Origin: Flavobacteriales bacterium UBA2798
Lineage (GTDB): Bacteria > Bacteroidota > Bacteroidia > Flavobacteriales_D > UBA2798
Assembly (NCBI GenBank): GCA_002351955.1
Contig: DEHO01000046.1
Location: forward strand, 16,487-24,779
Length of the DNA: 8,293 nt
Direction: 5' to 3'
Part shown: positions 6,720 through 8,293 of the stretch, in pieces
How the letters are laid out: each line of letters begins with the position of its first letter
How positions within the stretch are numbered: position 1 is the stretch's first letter
Program-made: the position numbers and the translations under genes
Notes under the pieces: generated by a model
What the model was told of the DNA's origin: nothing
What the model saw: only the letters and a program-made list of their open reading frames with translations
The model's database searches: none

Positions 6720-7244
6720 ATGAAAAAAGTCTTTCTACTTCTCTTTTTAGTGGCATCAATTGGTGCTTCAGCGCAATTCAAGCTTGATGAGGCCGATTAT
6801 GGCACTAAGTTCAAGACCTTGTTTGATGCAGCAAAAAAACGGTTTGCAACGGAAAAAACCGGAGCCAAAACCACAATCAGCGAAGGTGATTTTGTGGCCA
6901 AATATGAAACTACCATTAAAATTTCAGGCGCAAGCTATTCAAGAATTATTGTCGATAAAGATGGAATTGTTGGTCACGATTCACGATTTGTAATTGGAGA
7001 CAATAAGGACGAAGCGAAGAAAGTACTGGCATCCATGATTACTTTGATCAAGGCGAACATGCCTCCGAAATTCATTCTGCGCGAAACCTGGGATGATAAA
7101 TTTGAGGATATGGCTCAAGTGGTTGAATTTGATTCGGATGTATTTGCTCAACAGGCAAAACAGCCTTCTGCCAAGACCGGTATCCGCAAAATAGAGGGTA
7201 AATTTGTGATCGATCTAACGGTTTACGAGCCGATTTTCAAATAA
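6720..7244 (+). CDS. Small secreted protein of unknown function
   Basis: A 174-residue protein with a clear signal peptide, MKKVFLLLFLVASIGASAQ, cleaved after ASA, so the mature form of about 155 residues is periplasmic or secreted. The ATG at 6720 is chosen because it puts the Lys-Lys pair and hydrophobic core at the very N-terminus; a TTG at 6693 would add nine residues with no benefit. The mature part is charged, with mixed helix (KFKTLFDAAKKRFA, EAKKVLASMITLIKA) and strand (YSRIIVDKDGIVG, GKFVIDLTVYEPIFK). It has no Cys, no membrane segment and no motif I recognise. It lies 38 bases after the DUF5723-like gene and before a strong terminator, so the two are probably co-transcribed. A TGATTTTG at 6700-6707 is one base off the -7 consensus and could give extra transcripts. 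Confidence 0.85.
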   Translation: MKKVFLLLFLVASIGASAQFKLDEADYGTKFKTLFDAAKKRFATEKTGAKTTISEGDFVAKYETTIKISGASYSRIIVDKDGIVGHDSRFVIGDNKDEAKKVLASMITLIKANMPPKFILRETWDDKFEDMAQVVEFDSDVFAQQAKQPSAKTGIRKIEGKFVIDLTVYEPIFK

Positions 7245-7266
7245 GAATTTCCTGAATTTTCTCAGT

Positions 7267-7295
7267 AAAAGGCGGAATTATCCGCCTTTTTTTTG
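7267..7295 (+). terminator. Intrinsic terminator after the secreted-protein gene
   Basis: A perfect ten-base-pair stem, AAAAGGCGGA (7267-7276) with TCCGCCTTTT (7281-7290), is closed by an ATTA loop. The 3' arm merges into an unbroken run of eight T (7287-7294). It starts 22 bases after the stop codon at 7244 and lies before the pyrG promoter box, so it insulates the two transcription units. The A-run on the 5' side makes it partly bidirectional, but no minus-strand gene enters from the right. Confidence 0.93.
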
Positions 7296-7324
7296 TTTTC
7301 AGGCATTCGGGGGGCTTTTTCCCT

Positions 7325-7332
7325 TAACTTTG
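7325..7332 (+). promoter_or_regulatory. Bacteroidetes-type -7 box of pyrG
   Basis: TAACTTTG fully matches TAnnTTTG and lies 26 bases before the pyrG ATG, giving a leader of roughly 20 bases. No clear TTTG is found at the usual -33 spacing; the closest, TTTG at 7292-7295, is about 29 bases upstream and belongs to the terminator tail. The consensus match directly after a terminator makes a real promoter likely. Confidence 0.55.
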
Positions 7333-7358
7333 AACCCCGTAGTTACATCACAAAAAAC

Positions 7359-8293
7359 ATGTCGCAATCTGCTAAGTACATTTTCGTAACCGGGGGTGTT
7401 GCTTCTTCTTTAGGGAAGGGTATCATTTCAGCCTCTCTGGCTAAACTTCTTCAGGCAAGAGGTTACTCCGTTACCATTCAAAAACTCGATCCCTACATCA
7501 ATGTGGATCCCGGAACATTAAATCCTTATGAACACGGTGAGTGTTTCGTAACGGAAGATGGTGCCGAAACCGATCTCGACCTCGGACATTACGAACGTTT
7601 TCTGAATGTTCCAACGAGCCAGGCCAACAACGTTACAACGGGACGCATTTACCTTAATGTAATTGAGAAGGAACGCAAGGGGGAATTCCTCGGAAAGACG
7701 GTGCAGATCATTCCTCATATTACCGATGAGATCAAGAACAGGATCAAGATCCTGGGTAACTCCGGAAAGTTTGAGTTTGTCATTACAGAAATCGGCGGAA
7801 CAGTGGGAGATATCGAATCGCTTCCTTATGTCGAAGCTGTACGTCAGCTGAAATGGGAAATGGGTGGCGATTGTATTGCTATTCACCTTACGCTGATTCC
7901 TTATCTGGCAGCATCCGGTGAATTGAAAACCAAACCAACCCAGAATTCAGTCAAGCAATTGCTCGAACTCGGAATTCAGCCGGATGTTTTGGTATGCCGT
8001 ACCGAACATCATCTCAACAGAGAGATAAAGGAAAAAGTTGCGAAATTCTGTAACGTCAGCAAAAATGCAGTTATCGAATCCATCGATGCATCTACCATTT
8101 ATGAAGTGCCGCTACTCATGAAGGATGAGGAATTGGATCTGGTGGTGCTTTCAAAACTGAATATGCCTGCCCGAACAGAACCGGATCTTACACAGTGGAA
8201 TGATTTTCTCTACCATTTGAAAAATCCTACACGTAAAGTGAAAATTGGCTTGGTTGGAAAATACATCGAGCTAAAGGATAGTTATAAATCAAT
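7359..8293 (+). CDS. pyrG: CTP synthase, N-terminal part (runs off the window)
   Basis: Cytoplasmic enzyme that makes CTP from UTP, ATP and glutamine. The first 311 codons are present of an expected 535-540. The synthetase domain shows KYIFVTGGVASSLGKGI (6-22) with the nucleotide-binding loop, KLDPYINVDPGT (42-53), HGECFVTEDGAETDLDLGHYERF (59-81) including Asp72 for Mg2+, and EIGGTVGDIESLP (144-156) with Glu144. GELKTKPTQNSVK (187-199) and IGIQPD-like LGIQPDVLVCR (204-214) follow. The glutamine amidotransferase part begins around 294 (KVKIGLVGKYIELKDSYKS); its catalytic Cys is beyond the edge. The ATG at 7359 is the natural start and matches family length. It is a separate unit, placed after a terminator with its own -7 box. 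Confidence 0.98.
   Translation, partial: MSQSAKYIFVTGGVASSLGKGIISASLAKLLQARGYSVTIQKLDPYINVDPGTLNPYEHGECFVTEDGAETDLDLGHYERFLNVPTSQANNVTTGRIYLNVIEKERKGEFLGKTVQIIPHITDEIKNRIKILGNSGKFEFVITEIGGTVGDIESLPYVEAVRQLKWEMGGDCIAIHLTLIPYLAASGELKTKPTQNSVKQLLELGIQPDVLVCRTEHHLNREIKEKVAKFCNVSKNAVIESIDASTIYEVPLLMKDEELDLVVLSKLNMPARTEPDLTQWNDFLYHLKNPTRKVKIGLVGKYIELKDSYKS

Overview
The window looks like an ordinary chromosomal segment of an aerobic or microaerobic member of the Bacteroidetes. Three things point there: near-matches to the Bacteroidetes -7 promoter box (TAnnTTTG) ahead of several genes, a DUF5723-like outer-membrane barrel protein, and a LysM plus type 1 periplasmic-binding-fold protein of a kind common in that phylum. 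An oxygen-dependent HemF fits aerobic life. Nothing points to a phage, plasmid, transposon, CRISPR array or RNA gene.

Layout. Positions 1-112 hold the 5' end of a citrate synthase gene on the minus strand. It is divergent from a plus-strand block of guaA (GMP synthase, 331-1860), a LysM/periplasmic-binding-fold gene (1857-3929) and hemF (coproporphyrinogen III oxidase, 3926-4807). The three are joined by two ATGA stop/start overlaps, so they very probably form one translationally coupled operon. A gene-free stretch of about 395 bases follows (4808-5202). It carries a degenerate repeat array with four hairpin-forming units. Next come a DUF5723-like outer-membrane protein (5203-6681) and a small secreted protein of unknown function (6720-7244), closed by a strong intrinsic terminator (7267-7295). 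The window ends inside pyrG (CTP synthase, from 7359), which has its own promoter box.

The most notable observation is that the LysM gene is interrupted by one in-frame TAA at 2694-2696. Reading continues in the same frame to 3929 with clearly related protein. The stop falls inside the third LysM repeat, at the position where both other repeats have glutamine, so a single C-to-T change (CAA to TAA) explains it. Either this is a very recent nonsense mutation or a base error in the sequence. The restored protein of about 690 residues would combine LysM repeats, a TPR-like helical segment and a type 1 periplasmic-binding fold. The last two recall the enterobacterial penicillin-binding-protein activator LpoA.

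Functionally, guaA and pyrG are both glutamine-dependent enzymes of nucleotide synthesis, gltA and hemF belong to central carbon and heme metabolism, and the rest is cell envelope. I found no convincing undescribed multi-gene system. The interest lies in the broken gene, its domain architecture, the repeat array and the very short leader of guaA.
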